64,000 bases of DNA from Rathayibacter sp. SW19 (GCF_030866825.1 NZ_CP133020.1:2728001-2792000); one strand, 5' to 3'; shown: positions 36,101 to 44,830, counted from the stretch's first letter. Notes: generated from the letters alone by a model not told the origin. Program-made: numbers and translations.

Positions 36101-37540
36101 ATGGAGTGGTTTGGTGCGGAAGGCTACGAACTCGCTCGGCAAGTGTTGCAGCGCGGCGTGGCTGCGGTATTCCTGATTGCGTTCCTCTCGACGCTCGCGC
36201 AGTTTCCAGCGCTGCTCGGCGAGCACGGATTGCAACCGGCGCGCGACTTCCTCGACCGCGTCGGCGATTCCGGCAGACCGACGATCTTTCGTCGCCGCTA
36301 TTCCGACAGGATGCTGCGCGCGACCGCTGTCGTCGGTGCGGCGATCGCTCTCAGCCTGGTGGCCGGCCTGCCGCAACTCGGACCGGCATGGCTGCCGATG
36401 GCCGCTTTCCTGCTGATCTGGGGAGGCTATCTCTCGATCGTCGATATCGGCCAGACGTTCTACGCATTCGGCTGGGAGAGCCTGCTCCTCGAGTCGGGAT
36501 TTCTCGTCGCATTCCTCGGCTCGAACGAAACCATCCCGCCGGTCACGATCATCATCTTCGTGCGCTGGCTCGTCTTTCGGGTCGAATTCGGGGCGGGTTT
36601 GATCAAGTTGCGCGGCGACCGCAGTTGGCGAGATCTGACCGCGCTGTATTACCACCACGAAACACAACCGATGCCGAATCCGCTCAGCTGGTATTTCCAC
36701 CACTTGCCGAAATGGATGCACCGTGGCGAGGTGCTCGGCAATCATTTCGCTCAACTCATCGTGCCGTTCTTCCTGTTCGCCCCGCAGCCGGTCGCGAGCA
36801 TCGCAGCCGCGATCGTCATCCTGACCCAGGCGTGGTTGCTGCTCTCGGGCAACTTCGCCTGGCTGAACGTGCTGACGATGATCCTCGCGTTCTCAGCTGT
36901 CTGGGACCCGGCCGCACATCTGGTCATCCCGGCGATGCCGGCGCACACAGACACGCATCCGCCCGAGGTGTGGTTCATCATCGTGATCCTGGCCGTCACA
37001 CTGTTCCTGGTCGTGTTGAGTTGGCCGCCGTTGCGCAACCTGTTCTCTCGCCACCAGCTGATGAACGCGAGTTTCAACCGCTGGCATCTCGTGAACGCGT
37101 ACGGCGCATTCGGCAGCGTCACGAAAGAGCGTTTCGAGGTGATCGTCGAGGCGACCGACGCATCGCAACCGACGGATGCTGCAGTCTGGCTCCCCTACGA
37201 ATTCCACGGCAAACCCGGCGATCCGGCGCGTCGCCCACGTCAATTCGCGCCATACCATCTGCGCCTGGATTGGCTGATGTGGTTTCTCGCTCTCGGCATG
37301 CGCAACGAAGCCTGGTTCCGGGTTTTCCTCGTCCGGCTGCTCGAGGCCGACCCTGCAACACTGCGGATGCTGCGCTACGCCCCGTTCGGCGCAGAACGCC
37401 CCCGTTGGGTGCGCGCCCGGATGTTCCGCTACCGATTCTCCAGTCGCGCCCAGCGGCGCACAGAACACGTGTGGTGGGTTCGGGAGGAAATCGGCATGTT
37501 GACACCTCCGATCTGCCTGCCGCCTGCTCGCAGCGAGTAA
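36101..37540 (+). CDS. Lipase maturation factor-like membrane protein
   Basis: The protein of 479 residues resembles bacterial members of the lipase maturation factor (LMF1/LMF2) family. The N-terminal half has several membrane helices with conserved WGGYLSIVDIGQTFYAFGWESLLLE in split form, then FLLRVEFGAGLIKLRGD-like and ETQPMPNPLSWYFHHLP segments. A soluble C-terminal part follows (YGAFGSVTKERFEVIVEA). In vertebrates these help lipases fold in the ER; the bacterial role is unknown. ATG at 36101 is the natural start, with an ACGATGG context and no strong ribosome site. Confidence 0.85.
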   Translation: MEWFGAEGYELARQVLQRGVAAVFLIAFLSTLAQFPALLGEHGLQPARDFLDRVGDSGRPTIFRRRYSDRMLRATAVVGAAIALSLVAGLPQLGPAWLPMAAFLLIWGGYLSIVDIGQTFYAFGWESLLLESGFLVAFLGSNETIPPVTIIIFVRWLVFRVEFGAGLIKLRGDRSWRDLTALYYHHETQPMPNPLSWYFHHLPKWMHRGEVLGNHFAQLIVPFFLFAPQPVASIAAAIVILTQAWLLLSGNFAWLNVLTMILAFSAVWDPAAHLVIPAMPAHTDTHPPEVWFIIVILAVTLFLVVLSWPPLRNLFSRHQLMNASFNRWHLVNAYGAFGSVTKERFEVIVEATDASQPTDAAVWLPYEFHGKPGDPARRPRQFAPYHLRLDWLMWFLALGMRNEAWFRVFLVRLLEADPATLRMLRYAPFGAERPRWVRARMFRYRFSSRAQRRTEHVWWVREEIGMLTPPICLPPARSE

Positions 37541-37567
37541 GGTCTGGGAACAACGCAAGGAGTGCCG

Positions 37568-37900
37568 ATGAAGAAGACCGCCCTGGCCGCCGCCGCTCGT
37601 GAACAGTTGCGGGCCGCCACGGATTCGACGAGCGGTCGCGCCGCGCGCACCATCTACGGGGGCCACGATCAGCGGCTACGGCAGACCGTGATAGCGCTCA
37701 CCGCCGGTTCAACTCTCGCCGAACACCGGAGCCCAGGCGAAGCGAGCATTCAGGTGATCGTCGGCAAGGTGCTGCTGGAGACCGCGACCGCCAGCTGGCA
37801 ATTGCAGGCCGGCGACTTCCTAGATCTGCCGGCCGACCCGCACAGCGTCAGCGCAACCTCAGACGCCGCGATCCTTCTGACGGTCAGCAACGCCGCCTGA
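37568..37900 (+). CDS. Small cupin-domain protein
   Basis: This protein of about 110 residues has a single cupin-like beta barrel: TLAEHRSPGEASIQVIVGKVLL, then LQAGDFLDLPADPHSV, suggesting a metal site with His residues in both motifs. ATG at 37568 has AAGGAG six bases upstream. It follows the LMF-like gene by 27 bases and is probably cotranscribed. The ligand is unknown. Confidence 0.8.
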   Translation: MKKTALAAAAREQLRAATDSTSGRAARTIYGGHDQRLRQTVIALTAGSTLAEHRSPGEASIQVIVGKVLLETATASWQLQAGDFLDLPADPHSVSATSDAAILLTVSNAA

Positions 37901-37903
37901 TCC

Positions 37904-38077
37904 AGGCAGTGCGGGCCGCTTGTCAACGATCAGGGTCGCGTACGGGGCGTCGATTCCGGTCGCTCCGGCGAGTTCGCTCAGCGTCGTGGGGCGGTTCTGG
38001 GCCTCCACGAACTGTTGCATGAGCGTCCACGCCTGCTGAACGGCGGGCTCGTGAACATGCGGTGTCGCGTTCACCAC
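37904..38077 (-). pseudogene. MarR-family regulator remnant
   Basis: The start HEPAVQQAWTLMQQFVEAQNR and the stretch ELAGATGIDAPYATLIVDK match two parts of a MarR-type winged-helix regulator, but they are joined with the intervening helices missing. The frame then runs out of homology toward the cupin gene end. The GTG start overlaps the SDR remnant stop (TGGTGAAC), the remains of a coupled SDR-MarR operon. Confidence 0.55.
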
Positions 38078-38436
38078 GGCACCGTGCGGCCGAGGTAGTC
38101 GACATAGTGCAAGCCGCGGGCGCCGGCAAGTGCGTCAAGTGTCTTGACGACGTTAGGGATGCTCTCGTCAATGCGGAGTCTGGCCCCTGGGCCGCGCAGT
38201 TCCGTGCTCACCCAGCCAGGGGCCATGAGGACGAGGGTGCGGTGTCCGTCCCGGTGCCGTGCAGCATAGCTGCGCATGAAGGTGTTCAGCGCTGCTTTGC
38301 TCCCGCGGTACAACTCATGGCCTCCTCGCTCGTTGCCCGCTACGCTGCCTTGGCCCGACGACATCACTCCGATCGTGCCCGCAGCCTCGACGAGGTCGTG
38401 CAGCGCCTCGATCTGCGACCAGTCGGTGCCCCTCAT
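38071..38436 (-). pseudogene. SDR-family oxidoreductase, N-terminally truncated
   Basis: From about residue 25, the frame is a clear SDR C-terminal half: GTIGVMSSGQGSVAGNE, catalytic YRGSKAALN, LMAPGWVSTELRGP and a C-terminal YLGRTVPW. The Rossmann cofactor-binding half is absent, and the sequence before it has no start with support. It is probably a decayed gene. An ATG at 38436 could still yield a short product. Confidence 0.7.
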
Positions 38437-38539
38437 AGGCTGACACTCACCTTTACTACGAACCGCGATGTCTCGATCCGACATCGCCGACCAAATACAG
38501 GCGAGAATTTTCAGCCGTGGAGCACGGAGGGTCTGCGTC

Positions 38540-38812
38540 TCAAGCAGCGGCGAAGCGGCGCGCTGAGCGCTCCTTCGCCTTCGCGGCCTCGACCTCGCGG
38601 TCTTTCGGCGGGGCGGTCGTCACGAGGTCGTCGAGCAGATGCTGGGTGAGGTGCGCGATCCCCGCGACGGCGCGGTCGAACGCCTCAGCGTTCGCCTTCG
38701 ATGGCTTCGTTGTCCCGCTGATCTTGCGCACATACTGCAAGGCGGCCGCGTGCACCTCATCACTTGTTGCAGCTGGCTCGAAATTGTGGAGGGTATGGAT
38801 GTTCCGGCACAT
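38540..38812 (-). CDS. DUF2277 family protein
   Basis: This 90-residue protein begins MCRNIHTLHNFEPAATSDEV and continues with ALQYVRKISGTTKPSKAN and DREVEAAKA, the full DUF2277 pattern. Members are small, basic and of unknown function; the N-terminal Cys is conserved. The full length is present. Confidence 0.9.
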   Translation of the reverse strand: MCRNIHTLHNFEPAATSDEVHAAALQYVRKISGTTKPSKANAEAFDRAVAGIAHLTQHLLDDLVTTAPPKDREVEAAKAKERSARRFAAA

Positions 38813-38880
38813 ACAAAAAGGCTACGCCTCGGGCTTCCGCAGCACGAGAGCGCTTCCCACTGTCTCCCTGGAAAGCCGGC

Positions 38881-38911
38881 GATTGTGACCCCAGGGGGAC
38901 TTGAACCCGCG
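38881..38911 (-). repeat. Decayed copy of tRNA-Glu 3' end (attachment-site-like)
   Basis: These 31 bases match the 3' end and T arm of tRNA-Glu at 41429-41459 in 29 positions (from GATTGTGACCCCAG to TTGAACCCGCG in plus-strand order). The rest of a tRNA is missing and one T-stem pair is broken. Same orientation as the intact tRNA, so the two bracket 2.5 kb as direct repeats. Confidence 0.75.
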
Positions 38912-38979
38912 ACTGAACGTGGTCTTTCTCGACGATGATCGCTGGGGCAGAATGAGGGAACCGACGAGAGGATGCTGAC

Positions 38980-39321
38980 GTGACTTTTTACCTGATCTCC
39001 TTTCCCAGCGCGGCGATGGACCTCGATGAGTCTGAGTTCGCAGCAGCGGACCGCGATTCCCACGCGGTGATCGCCGAAATGAAGGCCGCAGGCGTGTACA
39101 GGTTCGGAGGTGGTATCGATGAGGACGTCGCTGCGGTCCAGGTTGCTGCGGATGGCACCGTCATTCAGCAGAGCTATCCGCAGAGCCGGGAGCTCAATGG
39201 CGGGATGACCATCATCGAGGTCGACACCCGCCAGGAGGCGCTCGAGTGGGCGCGCAAGACGACGGTCGGCTGCCACACGGTGCAGGAGCTTCGGCAGTTC
39301 ATGGACGATCCGGAGAGCTGA
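38980..39321 (+). CDS. YCII-related domain protein
   Basis: This 113-residue protein has a ferredoxin-like YCII fold: FYLISFPSAAMDLDESEF at the N terminus, a central EMKAAGVYRFGGGID and a C-terminal IEVDTRQEALEWARK. Such proteins are small putative enzymes of unknown reaction. The GTG start is preceded by GAGAGG nine bases upstream. It is convergent with the AraC gene. Confidence 0.8.
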   Translation: MTFYLISFPSAAMDLDESEFAAADRDSHAVIAEMKAAGVYRFGGGIDEDVAAVQVAADGTVIQQSYPQSRELNGGMTIIEVDTRQEALEWARKTTVGCHTVQELRQFMDDPES

Positions 39322-39347
39322 GCGGAATGAGTCTGTCCCCGGTCGTA

Positions 39348-40217
39348 TCAGTCGAGGGTCGCGATCGGGGCTGCCGGTGACCGGCTGCTGGGCCACGCGA
39401 CTGGATCGGCTTGAAGCCACCGCGCGGTGGCCACGCCGCCGGGTGTGAGCCCGGCGAGAGTTGTGGTGTCCCGATTCAGGTGCGACTGATCGGTGTATCC
39501 GCATTCGGCAGCGACCGTGGCGGCGCTCTGTCCGGAAGCGAGAAGGTGGGCTGCGCGGTCGAAGCGCACCAGTTGCGCGGCCCGCTTCGGCGTAATGCCG
39601 ATCTGCGAGCGGAAACGAGACCACAAGCGCTTGCGACTCCAGCCGACGTCATCAGCGAGCTGCTCGACGCGGATCCGGCCATGACGTGCTGACAGATGGT
39701 GCCAGGCGCGGGTCACCTCGGCGTCGACCCGACGCTCAGACAGGCACCGGTAGGCGAGCGCCGACTCGACGATCGCGAATCGGTCATCCCAATCCGGTTG
39801 TTCGTAGACGCGATTGCACAGCCGCTCGGCCTCGATACCCCAAATCCTGTCAAGTCCGACCGTGTCAGCAGCGAGATCGTCGACTGCCTCGCCGAGCACG
39901 GCGTATGCCAGCGTCGGCGACAGTCGCACCTGCAGGCATTCGAGGTGGCGTGCGCGGACTCGCAGCTGGGCGGCGCCGATCCCGACGACACCACTGCCGC
40001 GGATACCGTCCCCGCCCCGCGCTTCGACGACTTCGGCGTCGCCCAGGTCGATGAACAGCGTCACGGCGGGGAACGGGACCGTCGATAGTTTGACCGGAGC
40101 TGCCGAGCGGCCTGTGAACGCTGCCATGCGGAGTCCGTGCAGACGCGTAACGCGTGGCACGGCAATGTCCCACTCCTGCGGCATACGTCGATGGTACAAG
40201 CCGGGGTTCGCCTTCAT
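39348..40217 (-). CDS. AraC-family transcriptional regulator
   Basis: This regulator of about 289 residues has a cupin-like N-terminal sensing region and a C-terminal double helix-turn-helix (VEQLADDVGWSRKRLWSRFRS..., then ATVAAECGYTDQSHLNRDTTTLAGLTP). ATG at 40217 has GGAGG upstream and overlaps the stop of the alpha/beta hydrolase gene by four bases, so the two are cotranscribed. The signal is unknown; the hydrolase may be its associated enzyme. Confidence 0.88.
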   Translation of the reverse strand: MKANPGLYHRRMPQEWDIAVPRVTRLHGLRMAAFTGRSAAPVKLSTVPFPAVTLFIDLGDAEVVEARGGDGIRGSGVVGIGAAQLRVRARHLECLQVRLSPTLAYAVLGEAVDDLAADTVGLDRIWGIEAERLCNRVYEQPDWDDRFAIVESALAYRCLSERRVDAEVTRAWHHLSARHGRIRVEQLADDVGWSRKRLWSRFRSQIGITPKRAAQLVRFDRAAHLLASGQSAATVAAECGYTDQSHLNRDTTTLAGLTPGGVATARWLQADPVAWPSSRSPAAPIATLD

Positions 40218-41233
40218 CGCGCCTCCAAGGGGTTCACGAAGGCGAGGATGCGTGAAGACGTACCTGCTGGGTCCTCGAGCATCGGGGAGTGACCGACACC
40301 CGGCACTGCCTCGATGCGCGCGCCCGGCACTGCACTGTACTGAGCGTACGACGCCGGATGCCAACGGTGGTCGTCGGCACCGTACAGCACGAGCAAGGGC
40401 TTGCCGACCTGTTTGAGGCGCTGCGGCATCGGTTCCTGCTGGATGTACATGTCCGAGGCGAGCGAAGTCGCGGTGAGTGCGTGGTACGTCATGCCGCTCA
40501 GATCGTCGATGATCCGCTGCGGGATCCGGTAGCCCGGACGGCTGAACGCAGAACCCATGGCCTGCCGCAGCAGAAAGTCGGTGCGTAGCCGCCAGATCAA
40601 CTGGCCGATCACCGGCGTGGTGAGCAGGTTCCCGGTTGGACCGCCGGAAATATACGCCGACATGCTCGGGCCGGTGTCGATGAGCACCAGCGCCGTCACC
40701 AGCAAGGGGCGCTGTTCAGCCAGGGACGTGGCGACATATCCGCCGGTCGAGTGGCCGATCACAATGGCGTGAGTGATGCCGAGCCTGGTCAACACATCGC
40801 CGACAAGCCTGGCCTGATGGGGTATCGAGTACTGGTTGCCGCCTGGCTTGGCGGACCGTCCGTGCCCCAGAAGGTCGATACGTATGACGTAGTGCGCCTT
40901 CGCGAGCACGGGCGTGACCGCATCCCACCAATGGATAGAACCTCCAAGGCCGTGGATGAGCACCAGGGCCGGAGCTGTCACCGCACCGTCCTCTCGTACA
41001 TTGAGTGCGGTACCGCCGACTCGCACCGTGCCGCTGCTCGACACTGCGGCTGCCGCCTGGTCGTTGACGATGACGGTGTTCACTGCCAGCAGCCCGGCAA
41101 TGACGCCGAGAACGACCGCGGCAAAAGCCAGCCGGCGACGCTTTCGATGCCTGCGGATGTGTGCAGCGTCACCTGTGTTGCGCTGGCTTGGCGCCGACGA
41201 CGCGTCGAAGCGAATGAAGGGTGATCTCGTCAT
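40214..41233 (-). CDS. Alpha/beta-fold hydrolase, membrane-anchored
   Basis: An N-terminal basic stretch (RRHRKRRR) and one membrane helix precede an extracytoplasmic alpha/beta hydrolase domain. The oxyanion motif is LIHGLGGS, the nucleophile elbow GHSTGGYVA, the acid probably in GADDHRWH, and the catalytic His in GVGHSPMLED. The substrate is unknown. ATG at 41233 is chosen; the frame continues to 41287. It is coupled to the AraC gene. Confidence 0.88.
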   Translation of the reverse strand: MTRSPFIRFDASSAPSQRNTGDAAHIRRHRKRRRLAFAAVVLGVIAGLLAVNTVIVNDQAAAAVSSSGTVRVGGTALNVREDGAVTAPALVLIHGLGGSIHWWDAVTPVLAKAHYVIRIDLLGHGRSAKPGGNQYSIPHQARLVGDVLTRLGITHAIVIGHSTGGYVATSLAEQRPLLVTALVLIDTGPSMSAYISGGPTGNLLTTPVIGQLIWRLRTDFLLRQAMGSAFSRPGYRIPQRIIDDLSGMTYHALTATSLASDMYIQQEPMPQRLKQVGKPLLVLYGADDHRWHPASYAQYSAVPGARIEAVPGVGHSPMLEDPAGTSSRILAFVNPLEAR

Positions 41234-41399
41234 GACAGCAGTGTGGAACGCACACGACATCGCCGTCTTGGACGAATGTTCCGCCATGCCGAACTCGCAC
41301 GCCGTCCTGGGATGAGCGGTCCGACCATGCGACGTGCGTTGCCAACCTGTTGCTACTCGCCGCGTTGAGACCCGCCGGAGCGCGACGACCGGAACGTGG

Positions 41400-41423
41400 A
41401 AACCCCCGGATAGCCGGGGGTTT
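41400..41423. terminator. Rho-independent terminator after tRNA-Glu
   Basis: AAACCCCCGG (41400-41409) and CCGGGGGTTT (41414-41423) form a 10-bp GC-rich stem with an ATAG loop, ten bases beyond the tRNA-Glu 3' end. Short T runs on both sides make it usable in both directions. Confidence 0.85.
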
Positions 41424-41433
41424 TCGCCGATTG

Positions 41434-41506
41434 TGACCCCAGCGGGATTTGAACCCGCGTTACCGCCGTGAGAGGGCGACGTCCTAGGCCGCTAAACGAT
41501 GGGGCC
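41434..41506 (-). tRNA. tRNA-Glu (CUC)
   Basis: The 73-nt gene folds as a cloverleaf: acceptor GGCCCCA paired with TGGGGTC, discriminator A, anticodon stem TCGCC/GGCGG with loop CTCTCAC (anticodon CTC), and T arm GCGGG-TTCAAAT-CCCGC. CCA is not encoded. A strong terminator follows, and a decayed copy of its 3' end lies at 38881-38911. Confidence 0.96.
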
Positions 41507-41583
41507 GCTTGCAACTCATCGAGTATGCCACACGCCGCCGCGCCGGACAAACCGAGCCGGAACCTCCCTCCTCGACGCTCAAG

Positions 41584-41663
41584 GGCGCACGGCCGCACTC
41601 CCGTGCGCCACATGGTGCGCCGTGCGCCAGCCGAAGTGGCGCACAGCGCACAAGCTGGCGCAC
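41584..41663. repeat. Cluster of six GTGCGCC/GGCGCAC heptamers
   Basis: The heptamer occurs at 41603, 41615 and 41622 as GTGCGCC and at 41584, 41638 and 41657 as GGCGCAC, between the lipid kinase stop and tRNA-Glu. GTGCGCCAG (41622) can pair with CTGGCGCAC (41655), giving a strong hairpin that may terminate the kinase transcript. Confidence 0.6.
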
Positions 41664-41665
41664 AC

Positions 41666-42568
41666 TTAGGCCAAAACGCGCAGCGCGCCGGGCACGACTT
41701 CCACCTCGATCGGCAGCGCACCGATCCGTTCGCCGTCCGCGTACGCGACCGCACTCGGCGACTCGAGCCTGACGCTGCGAACACGGGAGAGCTGCACCTC
41801 GGGAAGCGACGTATGCGTTCCGGAGAATACTTTCGAGAAGACGCTGATGAAGCGGATCTTGGACATCGGAGTGACAATGAACAGGTCGAGCAGCCCGTCG
41901 TCGAGTTCGGCGTCGGGAGCGATCATCATGCCGCCACCGATCGAGCGATTGTTCGCGACGGAGATCAGCATTGCGCGGGTCGCGAATGACTCGCTGTCCG
42001 TGGTCACGACGTACTCGATCGGCCGGAAGCTGACGAGTTCGATCAACATGGCCAGCGTGTACCGACTTTTGCCGCGCGGATGCGATATGCGGTTGGCCCG
42101 CTCGTTCACGATCGCGTCGAATCCGGCCGAGAGCACCCCGATGAACCAGGTGGTGAGGCCGCCCTGGCGCACACGGCCGGCGTCAATCACGCGCGGACCG
42201 CGCTCCAAGGCGTCCAGCAGCGCACGGATAGCGGCATCCGTATCGTCGATCGGCATGCCAAGCCCGCGCGCCACGTCATTGCCGGTGCCGCTCGGAATGA
42301 TGCCAAGCGGCAACGTGGTGCCCGCAACGATGTTCGTTCCCATTCCGGCCATGCCGTCGCCGCCGACCATCACGAGTGCGTCGGCACCCGCGTCGACGGC
42401 TGCCAATGTCTCGCGCCGCAGAAGCTCGCCGTTCGGTTGTGTGATCGCGACGACCTCGAAGCCGGCCGCGCTCAGCGCGGTCACCACGGCAGGCCCCACC
42501 TCCTGCCGAGCCCCGAACGACGCTTGCGGATTGATCGCAACGACAATACGGGGTGCAGCGGTCGACAT
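41666..42568 (-). CDS. Diacylglycerol kinase-family lipid kinase
   Basis: This is a DAGK/YegS-type kinase that phosphorylates diacylglycerol or a related lipid. The catalytic domain has VVAINPQASFG, the GGDGMAG nucleotide loop and LGIIPSGTGNDVARGLG; the C-terminal beta domain has SVANNRSIGGGMMIAPDAELDDG split across. At 300 residues it is normal. It lies upstream of tRNA-Glu on the same strand. Confidence 0.92.
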   Translation of the reverse strand: MSTAAPRIVVAINPQASFGARQEVGPAVVTALSAAGFEVVAITQPNGELLRRETLAAVDAGADALVMVGGDGMAGMGTNIVAGTTLPLGIIPSGTGNDVARGLGMPIDDTDAAIRALLDALERGPRVIDAGRVRQGGLTTWFIGVLSAGFDAIVNERANRISHPRGKSRYTLAMLIELVSFRPIEYVVTTDSESFATRAMLISVANNRSIGGGMMIAPDAELDDGLLDLFIVTPMSKIRFISVFSKVFSGTHTSLPEVQLSRVRSVRLESPSAVAYADGERIGALPIEVEVVPGALRVLA

Positions 42569-42605
42569 AGTTCCTGATTATGGCGGACCGCGGCGGGCGC
42601 GCGGG

Positions 42606-44732
42606 TCAACGCAACCGCAACCGCCGCAGCAATTGTGCATTCAGGGCGACGACGATGGTCGACAGACTCATCAAAACGGCTCCGAGCGCAGGCGACACCG
42701 TGATCCCTGCCCAGACCAGCGCCCCTGCAGCCAGGGGAATCGCGAACACGTTGTAGCCGGTGGCCCAGAACAAGTTCTGCTGCATCTTGCGGTAGGTGGC
42801 GTGCGACAGTGCGAGGGTACGGCCAACGCCGCGCGGATCACTCGACACCAAGACGATTCCAGCAGCCTCAATCGCCACGTCCGTACCCGCGCCGATCGCA
42901 ATGCCGACATCAGCCTGGGCGAGTGCCGGCGCGTCGTTCACCCCGTCGCCGACCATCGCGACCCTGGAACCGTCCGCTTGCAGTTGGGCAACAGCTGCCG
43001 CTTTGCGTTCGGGCAACACCTCGGCGAGCACCTCCGTGATGCCCAATTGGTCTGCCACAGCGGACGCGACCGCCTGCGAGTCTCCGGTCAGCATGGCGAC
43101 GCGCACCCCGGCATCCGTCAGCGAACGCACAGCCTCAGCGGATTCCGGACGCACGACATCGGCGAGCGCGATCGCACCGAGCACACTGCCCCGCTCGACC
43201 ACGTACACGATAGACCGCGCCTCGCGGCCGGCGTCGACGGTGGCCTGTGCCAGCTCCGGGCTGAGCACCAACCCGCGCTCCTCGAGTAAACGTCCGGCAC
43301 CCACCGCTACGCTTCGTGCGCCCACGTCTCCGGTGACACCTCGCCCCGGCAGCGCTTGGAAGTTCTCTACCTTGGGCACGCGGATGCCGCGCTTCAGCGC
43401 CGCATCGACGATCGCCCGCCCGATCGGATGCTCCGCTGGTGCCTCGACGGATGCGGCGAGCGCAAGCAACTCCGCTTCTGCAACCCCACTGCGGGTGTGC
43501 ACCGCGACGACCCCCTGCTTGCCCTCGGTGAGGGTACCGGTCTTATCGAACAACACGACATCGATCCGGCGAGCGTCTTCCAACGCGGCACGGCTACGAA
43601 TCAGCAGCCCGTTGCGGGCACCCAGCGTCGTCGCGATCTGCGCGACGAGCGGGATCGCGAGCCCGAGCGCGTGCGGGCAAGCGATGATCAGCACGGTGAC
43701 GACGCGCTCAAGCACGAACGATGGGTCGCCCGGTTGGATCAGTGACCAGCTGATCAGGGTGATCGCGGCAGCGACAAGCGCAACGTAGAACAGCCATCCG
43801 GCCGCCTTGTCGGCCAGCAACTGCGAGCCGGATTTCGCATTCTGCGCGTCCGCGACCAATCGCATGATGCCGGCGATCGCTGTGTCCGCGCCGACCTTCG
43901 TCACGCGCACCGTGAGCGTGCCCGTGCCACTGATACTGCCCGCGACGACAGCATCCCTCTCGGCCTTCCCGACGGGAACGGACTCCCCCGTCAGCAGGGA
44001 TTCGTCCACCTGTGAGTGTCCTTCCACAACCACACCGTCTGCCGGAATACCGGCACCTGGCCGGATCATGACGAGGGAGTCGACCGCGAGTTGGGACACC
44101 GGGACCGTCTGGATGGCGTCGATGCCGTCGGCCCCGCGCGTCACGAGTTCAGCCTGATCCGGAAGCAGCTTGGCGAGTTCGCCAAGCGCGTTCTGGGCGC
44201 CCATCACGGCCGACATCTCTATCCAGTGTCCGAGCAACATGATGGTGATGAGCGTTGCGAGTTCCCACCAGAAGTCCATGCCGTGCAGGCCGAGCGTAAC
44301 GGCGGCGCTGTAGCCAAACGCCACCAGAATCGCCAGTGAGATCAGCGTCATCATTCCCGGCTTGCGTGCACGCAGTTCTGTCACTGCACCCCTGAGGAAC
44401 ACCAGTCCGCCGTACAGGAAGATCGCGATGCCGAACACGGCCGGAATGTATTGACTGCCGGCGAAGCGCGGACCGTTCAAGCCGAGGATCTCCTGCAGCC
44501 CCGGCGAGAACACCATTGTCGGGACCGTCAGAATCAGGCTCACCCAGAACTTCCGGCGAAAAATCGCCGGATCGTGGCCGGCGTGGCCTTCGTGGCTGGC
44601 ATGGTCCGCGTGGCCCTCGTGGCCCTCGTGGCCCTCGTGGCCCTCATGGCCCTCATGCCCCGGATCTGCGCCGGGTTCGGTGGTCTCCGCGCCCTTTGTC
44701 ACCGTGTGCTCGTGCATGTCGTGATCCTGCAT
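42606..44732 (-). CDS. CopB-type (P1B-3) copper-translocating P-type ATPase
   Basis: This heavy-metal efflux ATPase has the CPH motif in the ion-binding helix (IIACPHALGLAIPL), which marks the CopB group rather than CPC CopA. LTGESVPV, DKTGTLTEGK, HP in EHPIGRAI and GDGVNDAPALAQADVGIA are all intact. The N terminus is not an MTA domain but a His-rich run of HEG/HADHASHEGHAGH repeats encoded by 9-bp repeats at 44574-44660, a probable copper-binding region. ATG at 44732 has AGGAG upstream; 44753 and 44768 are alternatives. CsoR-like sites precede it. Confidence 0.92.
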   Translation of the reverse strand: MQDHDMHEHTVTKGAETTEPGADPGHEGHEGHEGHEGHEGHADHASHEGHAGHDPAIFRRKFWVSLILTVPTMVFSPGLQEILGLNGPRFAGSQYIPAVFGIAIFLYGGLVFLRGAVTELRARKPGMMTLISLAILVAFGYSAAVTLGLHGMDFWWELATLITIMLLGHWIEMSAVMGAQNALGELAKLLPDQAELVTRGADGIDAIQTVPVSQLAVDSLVMIRPGAGIPADGVVVEGHSQVDESLLTGESVPVGKAERDAVVAGSISGTGTLTVRVTKVGADTAIAGIMRLVADAQNAKSGSQLLADKAAGWLFYVALVAAAITLISWSLIQPGDPSFVLERVVTVLIIACPHALGLAIPLVAQIATTLGARNGLLIRSRAALEDARRIDVVLFDKTGTLTEGKQGVVAVHTRSGVAEAELLALAASVEAPAEHPIGRAIVDAALKRGIRVPKVENFQALPGRGVTGDVGARSVAVGAGRLLEERGLVLSPELAQATVDAGREARSIVYVVERGSVLGAIALADVVRPESAEAVRSLTDAGVRVAMLTGDSQAVASAVADQLGITEVLAEVLPERKAAAVAQLQADGSRVAMVGDGVNDAPALAQADVGIAIGAGTDVAIEAAGIVLVSSDPRGVGRTLALSHATYRKMQQNLFWATGYNVFAIPLAAGALVWAGITVSPALGAVLMSLSTIVVALNAQLLRRLRLR

Positions 44733-44766
44733 GTCCTGTGTGCTCCTGTTCATGCTGCTGCCAACC

Positions 44767-44783
44767 ATACCCTACGGGGGTAT
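44767..44783 (-). promoter_or_regulatory. CsoR-like operator upstream of the copper ATPase
   Basis: ATACCC (44767-44772) and GGGTAT (44778-44783) form a 6-bp palindrome with a 5-base spacer, the arrangement recognised by the copper-sensing repressor CsoR. It overlaps the most upstream ATG of the ATPase, arguing for a downstream start. Confidence 0.7.
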
Positions 44784-44798
44784 ATTCCGCAGTTTGCG

Positions 44799-44818
44799 AA
44801 TACCTGAAAATGGGTATT
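44799..44818. promoter_or_regulatory. Second CsoR-like site near the MBL-fold gene
   Basis: AATACC (44799-44804) and GGTATT (44813-44818) are inverted halves with eight bases between, 12 bases before the divergent MBL-fold start. It resembles the first site, suggesting both genes could respond to copper (inference). Confidence 0.45.
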
Positions 44819-44830
44819 AGCTGGTGCCTC

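Noticed and set aside
38881..38911. A second functional tRNA
   Set aside because: Only the T arm and acceptor 3' half remain and no 5' half can be found.
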